In this document: positions 43,727 through 53,090 of the stretch, one piece after another
How positions within the stretch are numbered: the stretch's first letter is position 1
Layout of the letters: the number at the start of each line of letters is the position of its first letter
DNA from: Arthrobacter sp. Leaf137
Lineage (GTDB): Bacteria; Actinomycetota; Actinomycetes; Actinomycetales; Micrococcaceae
DNA: 64,000 nt
NCBI RefSeq assembly: GCF_001423525.1
Contig: NZ_LMOI01000001.1
Location: 372,001 to 436,000 of the forward strand
Direction of reading: 5' to 3'
Notes under the pieces: generated by a model
Seen by the model: only the letters and a program-made list of their open reading frames with translations
What the model was told of the DNA's origin: nothing
Database searches by the model: none
Position numbers and translations under genes: made by a program

Positions 43727-44712
43727 CGCAGGCTTCCTTCCTGGGTATCCGCGTCTGAGGTGTCCGTGCTGGGGCTCTTCGTGCCGGAGCTGTCCGGGCC
43801 GGAGTTGTTGGAACCGAAGCCGTCCGCGCCCGGGCGGCCGGCTGACCGGTGCTGGGTCAGGCGCACAATGAGTTGCTGCAGTGAGACCGGCGCCAGTTCG
43901 AGGCCGTCGGCAACAACCGCGGCGCGTTCGGCGCCGTCCAGGCGGCCCAGGAAGGTCACGGATGCCACACGGCCCAGGCCTTCGCGGTGGATGACTTCCC
44001 GGCCGTTCACCACCCGCTCCACAGCGGCGGCGTCGCCCACCACGTTGGTGGCGAGGGCGCGGGCGTCATCGGCCGATTCGTCCATGATGATGCGGCCGTC
44101 GTCGATCAGGAGCACCCGTTCGATCAGGTTGGATACTTCGTCGATGAGGTGGCTGGAGAGCAGGATGGTCCGCGGGACTTCGGCGTAGTCTGCCAGCAGC
44201 CGGTCGTAGAAGATTTGCCGGGCCACGGCGTCGAGGCCCAGGTACGGCTCGTCGAAGAAGGTGACCTCCGCCCGGGACGCCAGGCCGATGATGACCCCCA
44301 CGGCCGAGAGCTGCCCGCGGGAGAGCTTCTTGATGGTCCGTTTCAGCGGGAGCTGGAAATCGTCAATGAGTTCGTCCGCCAGGCCCTGGTCCCACCGGGG
44401 AAAGAACAGCCGGGCGGCCGCGAAGGCGTGGCGCGGGGTGGCGTCGTCCGGGTATTTCTGGCTTTCCCGGACGAAGCACATGCGGCTGAGGACCCGGGCG
44501 TTCTCATACGGGTTTTCGCCGAACACGCGCACCTCGCCGCTGGTGGGCAGGTTCTGGGCCGTGAGGATGGACATGGCGGTGGTCTTGCCGGCGCCGTTGC
44601 GTCCCAGCAGGCCGTAGATGGCGTCCTGCTCGATGTCGAAGCTGACACCGTCCAGGGCGAGCGCGTCTTTGTATCGCTTGGTGAGGTTCCTGACCTGTAT
44701 TACGGAGTTCAT
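43723..44712 (-). CDS. ABC transporter ATP-binding protein
   Basis: 329 residues (ATG 44712, AAGGA 8 nt upstream). Walker A is GRNGAGKTT, Walker B VTFFDEPYLGLD; the signature is altered to LSRGQLSAVG. The last 45 residues are Ser/Pro/Asp-rich and low complexity. The family resembles YtrB-type ATPases of cell-envelope-stress operons. Confidence 0.9.
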   Translation of the reverse strand: MNSVIQVRNLTKRYKDALALDGVSFDIEQDAIYGLLGRNGAGKTTAMSILTAQNLPTSGEVRVFGENPYENARVLSRMCFVRESQKYPDDATPRHAFAAARLFFPRWDQGLADELIDDFQLPLKRTIKKLSRGQLSAVGVIIGLASRAEVTFFDEPYLGLDAVARQIFYDRLLADYAEVPRTILLSSHLIDEVSNLIERVLLIDDGRIIMDESADDARALATNVVGDAAAVERVVNGREVIHREGLGRVASVTFLGRLDGAERAAVVADGLELAPVSLQQLIVRLTQHRSAGRPGADGFGSNNSGPDSSGTKSPSTDTSDADTQEGSLR

Positions 44713-44734
44713 CGCGTCCTTCGATCTGGCAGGT

Positions 44735-45106
44735 TTATGGTTTTGCCGGTTCAGCGCCGGCACCGGTGCGGACCAGGTCCGCGACGTCTTCGGGCCCCAG
44801 CCCGATCCTGCGGGCTTCGGCCAGCAGGGGTTGCACATACCGCTCGGCAAAATCGCTGCGACGCTCCTTGAGCAGGAGTCCGCGGGCACCCGGGGCAACG
44901 AACATGCCGATGCCCCGGCGCTTGTACAACACGCCTTTGTCCACGAGCATGTTCACGCCCTTGGCCGCAGTTGCCGGATTGATGCGGTGGAACACGGCGA
45001 GCTCGTTTGTCGACGGCGCCTGTGACTCCTCGTCGATGCTTCCGTCCAGGATCGACGCCTCGACCTGTTCGGCGATCTGCACGAAGAGTGGTTTGCCTTC
45101 ATCCAT
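44735..45106 (-). CDS. GntR-family regulator, YtrA subfamily
   Basis: 123 residues, the short YtrA type: a winged helix (LFVQIAEQVEASILDGSI, APSTNELAVFHRINPATAAKG) with only a short helical tail. It should repress its own operon with the ABC genes by binding the inverted repeat at 45128-45151 and be released under envelope stress. Confidence 0.92.
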   Translation of the reverse strand: MDEGKPLFVQIAEQVEASILDGSIDEESQAPSTNELAVFHRINPATAAKGVNMLVDKGVLYKRRGIGMFVAPGARGLLLKERRSDFAERYVQPLLAEARRIGLGPEDVADLVRTGAGAEPAKP

Positions 45107-45127
45107 CAGGCGACCTCCCGGCCAGTT

Positions 45128-45151
45128 GGTTACTTACTTGACTAACTAACC
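45128..45151. promoter_or_regulatory. Operator for the YtrA-type regulator
   Basis: Inverted repeat GGTTACTTACT-TG-ACTAACTAACC 22 bp upstream of the regulator's ATG. The arms are near-perfect and each contains internal TTA-type repeats. Position and form fit a GntR/YtrA autoregulatory site. Confidence 0.7.
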
Positions 45152-45302
45152 ATGGAAGCAGGCCGCCGTCAAGACGCAACGTCCCTGTTCAGGCTCCCGG
45201 CGCCCGGGCGTTAGGCAACCGTGACCTCCGGGCAGTTCCTAAGCCGGGAAACAGCCACTACTGTCAACAGCACCATCCGGCTATTACGGAAAAGAGGCGA
45301 CG

Positions 45303-45587
45303 ATGAGCATCGACATCGGAATTGGTAGCAGCCTCAGCAGCGAGGACGCGGCACACTTTGTGGCCACAACGGAAGCAATCACGTCCGCACTGCAGCAGGT
45401 CAGGAAAATCCACTCCGCGTACAGCTGGGTGTGGACGCACGAGATCCGCTGCCGCGGCTGCCACACCCGCCTCGAGATACCGGTGCTTGCCAGCACCAAG
45501 GCCAACGCGGACAAGGCGTTCGCCGCGCACCAGTCGGCGGAGCTGGACGCGTTCCTGGCCGCGGACGGCGGACCCACCTTCACGTGA
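45303..45587 (+). CDS. Small cytoplasmic protein of unknown function
   Basis: 94 residues with AAGAGGCG before the ATG. A helical N-terminal part (LSSEDAAHFVATTEAITSAL) is followed by HEIRCRGCHTRLEIP, a CxxC pair that could bind zinc with nearby His residues, and a helical C-terminus. No family recognised. Confidence 0.7.
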   Translation: MSIDIGIGSSLSSEDAAHFVATTEAITSALQQVRKIHSAYSWVWTHEIRCRGCHTRLEIPVLASTKANADKAFAAHQSAELDAFLAADGGPTFT

Positions 45588-45593
45588 GAAGAC

Positions 45594-45624
45594 GTCCGAC
45601 GGCGGCGCGCGGCCGCCGTCGTAC
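45594..45624. terminator. Convergent hairpin with CGACGGCGGC core
   Basis: Arms CGACGGCGGC (597-606) and GCCGCCGTCG (612-621), with outer pairs at 594-595 and 623-624, just after the 94-residue gene and before the end of the minus-strand lipid-kinase gene. Confidence 0.75.
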
Positions 45625-45670
45625 GGTTCCGTTTGACGCTGGCCGCCTCAAGAATGCGGCGCGGGGCGGG

Positions 45671-46603
45671 CTACCCGTCCAGTACCGCGGCCTTGCTGCC
45701 CTGCGGCACCACGACGTGTATGGCGTTGCGCTCGATCGTGAAGTCCGCGGGCGTGACCGTGGCGATTTCGCCGTCGAGGTTGACCGGCATGGGCGGGTCG
45801 GTGACCAGCCGGACGCGCTGGGTGGTCGCGTGGTGCACGTCGCTGCGTTCCACGAAGCTGCCGTCCTTGAGGAGCCGGGCGATGCGCATGTGTTCGCGCA
45901 GCGGTGCGCCCGGGATGGCGTAGATGTCGAGGGTGTGGTCGTCGATGCCGGCGGTGGGTGAGACGGCGTTCCCGCCCCCGTAGTGCTTGCCGTTGCCCAC
46001 GGCCACCTGCAGCAGGTTCTCGAGCTCGATGGCCTGGTGGTTGCCCTCGGGGAATTCGAGGCGTGCCCGGAACGGCTGGTGCCGGACGTAGGCGCGGACG
46101 GCGGCGACGGCGTAGGCGAGCGGGCCGAGGCGGCGCTTCAGGCGGGGGCTGAGGGTTTCGGTGACGCCCACCGAGAGGCCCACGGAGGCGACGTTGAGGA
46201 AGGGCTGGCCGTTGACCCGGCCAAGGTCGATGTCCACCACTTTTCCGTCGGCGAGCGCGGCGCAGGCGGCGGGCACGGTACTGGGAATCTCCAGGGTGCG
46301 GGCGAGATCGTTGGCTGTTCCCAGCGGCAGGACGCCCAGCACGGTTCCGGTCCCGGCGAGCCGTCCGGCAGCGAAGGAGACGGTACCGTCGCCGCCGCCC
46401 ACCACCACCAGGTCGTGGTTCTCGGCCATCACCCGGTCAAGGGTCCCGGCCAGGTCCGTGCCGGACAGGATCCGGTGCACGGCATTGACGGGCAGGCCCG
46501 CGTTCCGCAGCATGTCCACCGCCTGGTCAGGAGCCGCGGCCCCGAGGCGCGCGCCGGCGTTGATCACCACGGCAACGGACCGGGCGTCTCGGGCAGCCTT
46601 CAT
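45671..46603 (-). CDS. Diacylglycerol kinase catalytic domain lipid kinase
   Basis: 310 residues from ATG 46603 (AGGA 8 nt upstream; ATG 46612 also possible). VVVGGGDGTVSFAAG is the nucleotide-binding hallmark and LPLGTANDLARTL the second signature. It belongs to the DgkB/YegS family that phosphorylates lipids or sphingosine-like substrates at the membrane. Confidence 0.9.
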   Translation of the reverse strand: MKAARDARSVAVVINAGARLGAAAPDQAVDMLRNAGLPVNAVHRILSGTDLAGTLDRVMAENHDLVVVGGGDGTVSFAAGRLAGTGTVLGVLPLGTANDLARTLEIPSTVPAACAALADGKVVDIDLGRVNGQPFLNVASVGLSVGVTETLSPRLKRRLGPLAYAVAAVRAYVRHQPFRARLEFPEGNHQAIELENLLQVAVGNGKHYGGGNAVSPTAGIDDHTLDIYAIPGAPLREHMRIARLLKDGSFVERSDVHHATTQRVRLVTDPPMPVNLDGEIATVTPADFTIERNAIHVVVPQGSKAAVLDG

Positions 46604-46747
46604 GAGCTCCATCCTAGGGTGGCGGAGCTGGGAGGACCCTGCATGTTTCCTGTGTGCCCCGCCCGGCATGCCGGTTGTTGGACCCGTTGAAACTCAAGGG
46701 CGACGCCCGTTAGGGAAGCCGCCCGCTGGGTACGGAGGCTGCAGAGA

Positions 46748-46778
46748 GCCCCGCGGAAAGTGATATCCCCCGCGGGGT
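46748..46778. terminator. Hairpin GCCCCGCGG / CCGCGGGGT
   Basis: Stem 748-756 with 770-778 and a 13-nt loop, 28 bp after the stop of the metallo-beta-lactamase-fold gene on the minus strand. Confidence 0.55.
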
Positions 46779-46805
46779 TTCTCGCGTCAACGGGTGCCCG
46801 CCCGG

Positions 46806-47621
46806 TCAGTACTCCCGGTGGGTTTCCTGGAGGCGTTTGATGAACCAGCGTGACTGTTCCGGCCCATAGGGCAGCACGGGGATCGCCTTGGTGGCGTCGT
46901 CCGGGGTGTCCCGGATGGACTGGCGGGCCTGGCGGACGGCGGTGGTCAGCGTGTTGGCCATGGTCTTGACGAACTGGTCGCTGCACGGCTTCCCGTGCCC
47001 GGGGATCAGGTACTCGTAGCGGTGGCGCAGTGCCGAGATGTGCCGGAGCGCGTCGGCCCACTCCTCGGGGAACGAGTCTTCGAAGGACGGGTGGGCGCCC
47101 TGTTCCACGAGGTCGCCCACGTACAGGGTGGCGGGGGTGCCCACCAGCAGGTCGCCGTCGGTGTGGCCGCGGCCCAGGTAGAACAGCGTGGCGGTCACGC
47201 CACCGAGGTCCACCAGCACCGGCTGGTCGCGGACTATGGCGTTGGGCACCACGAGCTCCACGTTCTCGCCCTCGCCGGTGGACATCTCAGGTTCCAGCGT
47301 GCCGACGAAGCGCCGCTGCAGGTCACCGCGCTGGTCGATCTCGGTGGCGCAGTTCTCGTGGCCCCAGAATTCCGTGACGCCGGCTTCGGCGAACACCGCG
47401 TTGCCGAAGAAGTGGTCGTAGTGCGCGTGGGTGTTGACGACGACGAGGGGCAGCTGGGTCTTTTCCCTGACCGCGTCCAGGATTTCCTTGCCCTGGCGTG
47501 GGCCGCAGCCGGTGTCGATCACCATGGCCCGTTCGGTCCCGACGATCAGTCCGGTGTTCAGCAGCGATCCCTCGGTGACCAGCACGTAGTTGTCCGCGCC
47601 GACCTCAAGCCATTCCGACAT
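46806..47621 (-). CDS. Metallo-beta-lactamase fold hydrolase
   Basis: 271 residues (ATG 47621, GGAG 7 nt upstream). Metal ligands: NTHAHYDHFFGN (HxHxDH), GHENC, LGRGHTDGDL and PGHGKP. The layout resembles class B-type lactamase-like hydrolases and quorum-quenching lactonases; the substrate is unknown. No signal peptide is present. Confidence 0.88.
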   Translation of the reverse strand: MSEWLEVGADNYVLVTEGSLLNTGLIVGTERAMVIDTGCGPRQGKEILDAVREKTQLPLVVVNTHAHYDHFFGNAVFAEAGVTEFWGHENCATEIDQRGDLQRRFVGTLEPEMSTGEGENVELVVPNAIVRDQPVLVDLGGVTATLFYLGRGHTDGDLLVGTPATLYVGDLVEQGAHPSFEDSFPEEWADALRHISALRHRYEYLIPGHGKPCSDQFVKTMANTLTTAVRQARQSIRDTPDDATKAIPVLPYGPEQSRWFIKRLQETHREY

Positions 47622-47766
47622 TGTTTCTCCGTACCTCCGGCAAAGCAGTGTGCGTTCGTGTAGTCGTCGATTGTACCCATGGGTCCTTGGCTGAGCCCGG
47701 GGCCACGCCCGCAGGGCCCCAGGCCTACCGGGGGTGGCCCGGATCAGGAAGTCTCCGGACAAGGGG

Positions 47767-47790
47767 AAGGCCCCTCCTAGGAGGGGCCTT
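47767..47790. terminator. Perfect 24-bp palindrome, probable terminator
   Basis: Self-complementary AAGGCCCCTCCT/AGGAGGGGCCTT without a loop. It lies downstream of the bkd operon (stop 48029) and upstream of the hydrolase gene. Confidence 0.6.
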
Positions 47791-47960
47791 CAACGTAGTG
47801 ATCATTTGTCTTCAGATTATGGTCAGCGGTAATGCACTCCCCCTTCCCGAACGCCTCTGGCGTCCATCCGGACTATGACAGAACCGACTCTAAAACGGTT
47901 GCCGCCCGGGCGTAAAGGGGTCGGCAGGAAAAATTTCATTCGGCGGATATGTGCGTACGG

Positions 47961-48013
47961 GAAGACCACCACGAGTGAGCGGACGTTTGGGAAAACACCA
48001 CCACAAGTGAGCG
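47961..48013. repeat. Two copies of ACCACCACrAGTGAGCG
   Basis: Copies at 47965-47981 and 47997-48013, 32 bp apart, each preceded by GGGAA. They lie within 65 bp of the 3' end of the E2 gene. Confidence 0.7.
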
Positions 48014-48028
48014 CGCGTCGGTGGGGCG

Positions 48029-49567
48029 TTAGATGTCCGCGAGGAGGGTGGTGGGGTTTTCGATGGCGTCGGCCACGAAACGGAGGAAGCCGGCCGCCGT
48101 GCCGCCGTCGCAGACCCGGTGGTCGAAGGTCAGCGTCAGCTCGGTGACCATGCGGACGGCCAGCTCGCCGTTCACCACCCACGGCTTGTCGATGATCCGG
48201 CCCACGCCCAGGATCGCCACCTCGGGGTGGTTGATGATCGCCGCCGAGCCGTCCACGCCGAACACACCGTAATTGTTGAGCGTAAAGGTGCCGCTGCCCA
48301 GTTCCGTGGGGGTCGCCTTGCCTTCGCGTGCGACGTCGGTCAGCCGGCGGATCTCCGCGTCCAGCTCGCGGGCGCTCAGCTTCTCCGCCGAGCGCACGGA
48401 TGGAACAACCAGGCCCCGCTCCGTCTGGGCGGCGATGCCCAGGTTGACGCCGTCGAACCCGACGATCTCCTGCGAGCCGTCCTCAGCAGACTCAATCCGG
48501 GTGTTCAGCTCCGGGTACTTTTTTAGCCCGGCTGTGACAAAACGCGCGATGAACGCCAGCAGACCCGGAACCGCGGCCCCGCCAGCCTTCATGCCTTCCC
48601 GAAGTTCCATCAGCCCGGTGGCGTCCACGTCCACCCACACCGTGGCTTCCGGGATCTCCGACCGGCTGCGGGACATGGTGGCGGCCACGACCTTCCGGAC
48701 TCCCCGAACCGGCGTGCGGGTGGAGATCGCGAGCCCCGTGCGGGCGTCACGCCCCTGGGTTTCTTTGGTTTCGGCAGGCTCAACCACCGGTGCGGGCTTG
48801 GTTTCGACAGGCTTTACCAACGCGGCAGGCGTGGTTTCGGCAGGCCCAGCCGCGGGAGCACTGATGGCCTTCTCCACGTCGCGGCGCATGATGAGGCCGC
48901 TCTCCCCGGAACCGTGCAGCTCCCCCAGGTCCACGCCATGCTCGCGGGCCATCCGCCGGACCAGCGGGGAAATGACAGCCCCCAGCTTGCCGGGGACTCG
49001 GGTGCGCAGGAGCGTGAGGTCGTCAGCGGCCTTGTCCGCAGGCTGGGTTTCGGCCGGCTCAAGAACGGAGACGGAAGCTTTCGGCAGCCGCGTCCGCTTG
49101 GCAGCAGCGTGGCCGCCCGGGGTTCCGTAGCCGATCAGGACGTTCCCGGATCCGGCCTTTTCTTCTTCCCGGTAGGTCTCGGCTGCCGCCTCGGCCGCAG
49201 ACGCCGCGGATGATGCCGCCCCGGGAGTGGCATCGGGCCTGTCGGAGCCGGACGGCATGCTGCTTGCAGCATGGCCGTCCGGCGAAGGGGCGGGGGCGGC
49301 ATTATCTGCGGTGGGAACCGAGGAAACAGGCGTCACCGAGATCAGCGGCTTCCCCACATCCAGGGTCTCCCCCGGCTTGCCGTGCAGCTCGGCCACGATC
49401 CCGGCGTAGGGGGACGGCACCTCAACGGCGGATTTGGCCGTCTCCACCTCGGCGATGGGCTGGTCCACCTCAATCGAATCGCCAACGGCAACATGCCAGG
49501 ACACCAGTTCGGCCTCGGTCAGCCCTTCGCCCAGGTCCGGCAGTAGGAACACTCGCGTCTCGCTCAT
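48029..49567 (-). CDS. bkdC: Branched-chain 2-oxoacid dehydrogenase E2 (lipoyl transacylase)
   Basis: 512 residues from ATG 49567. Lipoyl domain at 1-80 with the lipoylated Lys in [13 protein letters not shown]; a long Ala/Pro/Glu linker; E1/E3-binding domain with [19 protein letters not shown]; catalytic core with [19 protein letters not shown] and [14 protein letters not shown] holding the active-site His. It transfers acyl groups from E1 to CoA. Last gene of a three-gene operon; E3 is not encoded nearby. Repeated VVEPAET/LVKPVET-type units in the linker look like slippage products. Confidence 0.93.
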   Translation of the reverse strand: MSETRVFLLPDLGEGLTEAELVSWHVAVGDSIEVDQPIAEVETAKSAVEVPSPYAGIVAELHGKPGETLDVGKPLISVTPVSSVPTADNAAPAPSPDGHAASSMPSGSDRPDATPGAASSAASAAEAAAETYREEEKAGSGNVLIGYGTPGGHAAAKRTRLPKASVSVLEPAETQPADKAADDLTLLRTRVPGKLGAVISPLVRRMAREHGVDLGELHGSGESGLIMRRDVEKAISAPAAGPAETTPAALVKPVETKPAPVVEPAETKETQGRDARTGLAISTRTPVRGVRKVVAATMSRSRSEIPEATVWVDVDATGLMELREGMKAGGAAVPGLLAFIARFVTAGLKKYPELNTRIESAEDGSQEIVGFDGVNLGIAAQTERGLVVPSVRSAEKLSARELDAEIRRLTDVAREGKATPTELGSGTFTLNNYGVFGVDGSAAIINHPEVAILGVGRIIDKPWVVNGELAVRMVTELTLTFDHRVCDGGTAAGFLRFVADAIENPTTLLADI

Positions 49568-49572
49568 AGAAA

Positions 49573-50685
49573 TCAGTTCTCCCACTGCAGGTCGTCAACG
49601 GCGTCGAGGATACGGTCCACGCCGGGCAGGTAATACTTCTCGAGTTTCGGCGCCGGGTACGGCACGTCGAACCCGGTGACGCGGCGGATGGGGGCTGCCA
49701 GGTGGTGGAAGCAGCGCTCCTGCACCCGGGCCACGATCTCGGACGCTACGGACGCGAACCCGTGCGCCTCGGCGATCACCACGGCCCGGCCGGTCTTCCG
49801 CACCGACTCACACACCGTCGCATCGTCGAACGGCACGATGGTCCGCACGTCGATCACTTCCAGCGAGCGCCCCTCCAGCGCGGCGGCTTCTGCCGCGGCC
49901 AGGGCGGTGGGCACGGACGGGCCGTACGCGATCAGCGTCGCGTCGGTGCCGGGACGCGCGACGGCGGCCCTCCCCTCGGAGCCAAGTCCCGCCGTCGCGC
50001 CGTGCTCATGAAGGCGGCGCAGCTCGCCGAGGTCCACGGAGTCCTTGGTCCAGTACATCTTCTTGGGTTCCATGAAGACTACGGGATCGTCCGAGTCGAT
50101 GGCTTCGCGGAGCATCCGGTAGCCGTCGGCCACGGTGGCGGGGGTGTAGACCTTCAGGCCTGCGGTGTGGGCGTAGTAGGCCTCGGACGAATCGCAGTGG
50201 TGCTCCACGCCGCCGATGCCGCCGCCGTACGGAATGCGGATCACCAGGGGCAGCTTCACGGTGCCGCGGGTGCGGTTGTGCATTTTGGCCACGTGGCTGA
50301 CGATCTGCTCGAACGCCGGGTAGGCGAACGCGTCGAACTGCATCTCGATCACCGGGCGCATGCCGTTGATGGCCATGCCCACGGCCATGCCCACGATGCC
50401 GGATTCGGCCAGCGGGGTGTCGAAGCAGCGCTGCTCGCCGAACGTGGCGGTGAGGCCGTCGGTGATGCGGAAAACCCCACCAAGCATGCCCACGTCCTCG
50501 CCGAACATCAGGACCGACGAATCGGCGTGCATGGCGTCGGCCAGGGCGGTGTTCAGGGCCTTGGCCATGGTGACCGGCTGCGGGCCCGTTGCTTCGGCGG
50601 TCGCCGCGGCGGAGGCGGCGGCCCGGGCCGTGGCGGCGGAAACGTTGCCGTTGGCCTCGGACGAGGTGGTGACGGTGGGGCTCAC
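49573..50685 (-). CDS. bkdB: Branched-chain 2-oxoacid dehydrogenase E1 beta subunit
   Basis: 370 residues; the start overlaps the E1 alpha stop (ATGA). ALADAMHADSSVLMFGEDVG, RCFDTPLAESGIVGMAVG and RIPYGGGIGGVEHHCDSSE are typical of transketolase-like E1 beta chains. It supplies half of the thiamine diphosphate site. Confidence 0.93.
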   Translation of the reverse strand: MSPTVTTSSEANGNVSAATARAAASAAATAEATGPQPVTMAKALNTALADAMHADSSVLMFGEDVGMLGGVFRITDGLTATFGEQRCFDTPLAESGIVGMAVGMAINGMRPVIEMQFDAFAYPAFEQIVSHVAKMHNRTRGTVKLPLVIRIPYGGGIGGVEHHCDSSEAYYAHTAGLKVYTPATVADGYRMLREAIDSDDPVVFMEPKKMYWTKDSVDLGELRRLHEHGATAGLGSEGRAAVARPGTDATLIAYGPSVPTALAAAEAAALEGRSLEVIDVRTIVPFDDATVCESVRKTGRAVVIAEAHGFASVASEIVARVQERCFHHLAAPIRRVTGFDVPYPAPKLEKYYLPGVDRILDAVDDLQWEN

Positions 50686-51923
50686 TTGCCGGCCTCCTTC
50701 GAGTCAGTTGTGGATGCAGCGTCGCGGGCGAGTTCGTCGGCGAGCATTTCGGACTGTTCCTTCAGCTGCGGCGTCTGCCGGGCGAACACGTGGCGGAAGA
50801 GTTCCTGCGGGTCCACGGGCACATCCTCGCTGAGGCCCTCGCGCAGCTGCGCGGCAACCGCCTCGGCCTTCGCGCGGATCCGGGCCTCGCCGTCGTCGTC
50901 CAAAATCCCCTGGCCGGTGAGGTACGTCCGCATCCGGTTCACCGGGTCCTTGGCCCGCCACTCGGCAACCTCGGCGCTTTCCCGGTAGCGGGTGTCGTCG
51001 TCGGCGTTGGTGTGGGCCTGCATGCGGTAGGTGTTCGCTTCCACCAGCAGCGGGCCGGAGCCATCGCGGCACAACGCAACTGCGCGGTCCAGGACGGCGA
51101 GGAGCGCCACGACGTCGTTGCCGTCCACGCGTTCGCCGGCCATGCCGTAGCCCACGGCTTTGTGCGCGAGCGACGGCGCCACGGACTGGTGCGCCAGCGG
51201 CACCGAGATGGCGTACTTGTTGTTCTGGACGAAGAAGATGACGGGCAGGTGGAAGACGGCGGCGAAGTTGAGGGCCTCGTGGAAGTCGCCTTCGCTGGTG
51301 GCGCCGTCGCCGCACATGGCCAGCACCACGGTGTCCTCACCGCGCAGCTTCGCGGCATGGGCGACGCCGACGGCGTGGAGCAGCTGGGTGGTCAGCGGGG
51401 TGGACTGGATGCCCACTTTGTACTGGAGCGGATCGTAGCCGCCGTGCCAGTCGCCGCGGAAGATGGTCATCACCTGGACGGGGTCCACGCCGCGGGTCAT
51501 CACGGCCACGGCGTCGCGGTAAGTGGGGAACATCCAGTCGTCGTCCGCGAGGCACAGGGCGGCGGCCACCTGGCACGCCTCCTGGCCGTGGCTGGACGGG
51601 TAGACGGCCATGCGGCCCTGCCGGACCAGGGCGGAGTTCTGGTCGTTGACGCGGCGGCCGACGACGAGCTTTTCGTACGCTGCCAGCAGTTCTGTATCGC
51701 CGGGCACGGGATATTCGTGGCCGGGTTCGGTGCCCTGCTCACCTTTGTCCTTGAGCCGGCCGTCCGGGTCCACCATCTGAATCTGATGCCGGGCGGGCAG
51801 CATGTAGTCCTCGGCGGTGATGCCGAACTTCTTGACTGCCTCGGAGAGGGCGTTGTCCGGCTGCGTCCGTGCCGGGGCAGCGCCGGCGGTGTCCGGGGCC
51901 GTGTGGTTCGCGGAGATCGTCAT
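50682..51923 (-). CDS. bkdA: Branched-chain 2-oxoacid dehydrogenase E1 alpha subunit
   Basis: 413 residues. The thiamine diphosphate motif starts MCGDGATSEGDFHEALNFAA and ends in VQNNKYAIS; the phosphorylation-loop region YRMQAHTNADDDTRYR is present. The operon decarboxylates branched-chain 2-oxo acids to make branched acyl-CoA primers for iso/anteiso fatty acids or for catabolism. Its upstream region carries one copy of the direct repeat that also precedes the Lrp gene at 62375. Confidence 0.93.
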   Translation of the reverse strand: MTISANHTAPDTAGAAPARTQPDNALSEAVKKFGITAEDYMLPARHQIQMVDPDGRLKDKGEQGTEPGHEYPVPGDTELLAAYEKLVVGRRVNDQNSALVRQGRMAVYPSSHGQEACQVAAALCLADDDWMFPTYRDAVAVMTRGVDPVQVMTIFRGDWHGGYDPLQYKVGIQSTPLTTQLLHAVGVAHAAKLRGEDTVVLAMCGDGATSEGDFHEALNFAAVFHLPVIFFVQNNKYAISVPLAHQSVAPSLAHKAVGYGMAGERVDGNDVVALLAVLDRAVALCRDGSGPLLVEANTYRMQAHTNADDDTRYRESAEVAEWRAKDPVNRMRTYLTGQGILDDDGEARIRAKAEAVAAQLREGLSEDVPVDPQELFRHVFARQTPQLKEQSEMLADELARDAASTTDSKEAGK

Positions 51924-51969
51924 TGGTCCGTCCTTCTGTTGCCACTATTCCTTCCAAGTATTGACCTGT

Positions 51970-52090
51970 GGCAGGTTTCGTATCCAGCAGCTGTGGAAAT
52001 CGTGGAGAAGATGCTTCTGAAGGGGTGAACTGGGAGACGAACTGTAAATGTGAGCTGGCTTACGGGCTGGGTTGTGGACGAAATGGCGGC
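51970..52090 (+). repeat. Direct repeat copy A, bkd promoter side
   Basis: About 120 bp matching 62262-62382 without gaps at an offset of 10,292 bp. Two blocks are nearly identical: GGCAGGTTTCGTATCC (51970-51985) and a 37-bp block (52029-52065); the 43 bp between them differ. It continues in frame as VSWLT..VVD.MAAD, like the residues before and at the Lrp start, and then breaks off. GTAA-N12-TTAC (52044-52063) may be an Lrp site. Confidence 0.85.
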
Positions 52091-52111
52091 GGACCAGGCA
52101 GGCTGCCCCGC

Positions 52112-52933
52112 CTATGGCGTCATCCTGTACCCCACGCCGTGTACCGTCTCAACCCACCGGGGCCGCCGGGTGTTCTCACCGAGCCGTTTGCGGAGGTTGC
52201 TGACCTGCACCTCCACAGCGCGCTCCTCCTTGGCGCTGACGAACGTGCCGGTGGTGTAGGGCTCATTGCGGAGTCGCCGCACCAGATCGGCTTTGGTCTG
52301 GATGGTCCGTCCGTTCTCCATCAGTACCAGGAGGATGTCGAACTGGCTTCGCGTCAGGCTGACGGGAACACCGTCAACCGCAACCTGCCGGGTGCCCTCG
52401 TGAAGGGTCAGTCCCCGGTGTGCGAAATCGATTTTGCTTGCGGGCTGGGCGGGCTGCTGGATACCACGCGCTCCGTCGGAAGCGGCCACCGAACCCAAGA
52501 TCTCCGGAACGAGGGCGGCCCCGTGGCGGGCCTGACGGGCCGCGCTGGCTGGGGGGACTATGATCCTCGGCCTGCGGAACATCGCCCTGACGCGTGCTTT
52601 GAGCTCACGCGTTCGGAAGGGCTTGATGAGGTAGTCGTCGGCCCCTGCCTCAAACCCCATGAGCGCGTCCGCTTCGTCCGCGCGCCTGCTGATGATGATC
52701 ACATAGGCGTCGCTGAAGGTCCTGATGCGCCGGGAGACCTCAATGCCATCAAAGTCGGGTAGGCCAATATCAACCGTGACGATGTCGGGCTTGTGTTCCA
52801 CAACCCTCGCAAGTCCTTCAGACCCCGATGACGTTGGATGAACGGAAAAACCGGACTGCCTCAGAACCTCGGTCAACGCTGCCCGGATAGCACCATCATC
52901 TTCGATCACGACCGCAACGCCGCGCTCCCCCAA
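52112..52933 (-). CDS. OmpR-family response regulator
   Basis: 273 residues from TTG 52933, which has AGGGGGA just upstream; the exact start is uncertain. The receiver has VVIEDDG and the phosphoacceptor in DIVTVDIGLPDFDG, with the Lys in YLIKPFRTRE. A linker of about 55 residues leads to a winged helix (DGVPVSLTRSQFDILLVL, GVGYRMTP). No kinase is adjacent. First gene inside the repeat-flanked block, pointing outwards. Confidence 0.88.
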   Translation of the reverse strand: MGERGVAVVIEDDGAIRAALTEVLRQSGFSVHPTSSGSEGLARVVEHKPDIVTVDIGLPDFDGIEVSRRIRTFSDAYVIIISRRADEADALMGFEAGADDYLIKPFRTRELKARVRAMFRRPRIIVPPASAARQARHGAALVPEILGSVAASDGARGIQQPAQPASKIDFAHRGLTLHEGTRQVAVDGVPVSLTRSQFDILLVLMENGRTIQTKADLVRRLRNEPYTTGTFVSAKEERAVEVQVSNLRKRLGENTRRPRWVETVHGVGYRMTP

Positions 52934-53090
52934 AATTCCCCCTACGTCATGAAGCCCCTGGCCCAGGTCTGATAAACGCGCCCTTCCCTGCCGCCTCAAA
53001 ATCCAGGCCGGCAGGGGCGGAGCCCGCTGCCGGCCTTACCCTACGCATTCGGCGCTGTGCTTCCTGCGGATGGTTACGGCTTCGGATGTC

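Larger units (their letters stand above)
47622..48028. other. Gap downstream of the bkd operon
   Basis: About 400 bp with no supported gene. It holds the 24-bp palindrome at 47767-47790 and a short tandem repeat at 47961-48013. Confidence 0.5.

Noticed and set aside
52050..52259. Short plus-strand frame beginning SWLTGWVVDEMAAD as a separate gene
   Set aside because: Only its first 15 or so codons resemble the Lrp start; the rest is antisense to the response-regulator gene. It is better read as the truncated end of repeat copy A.
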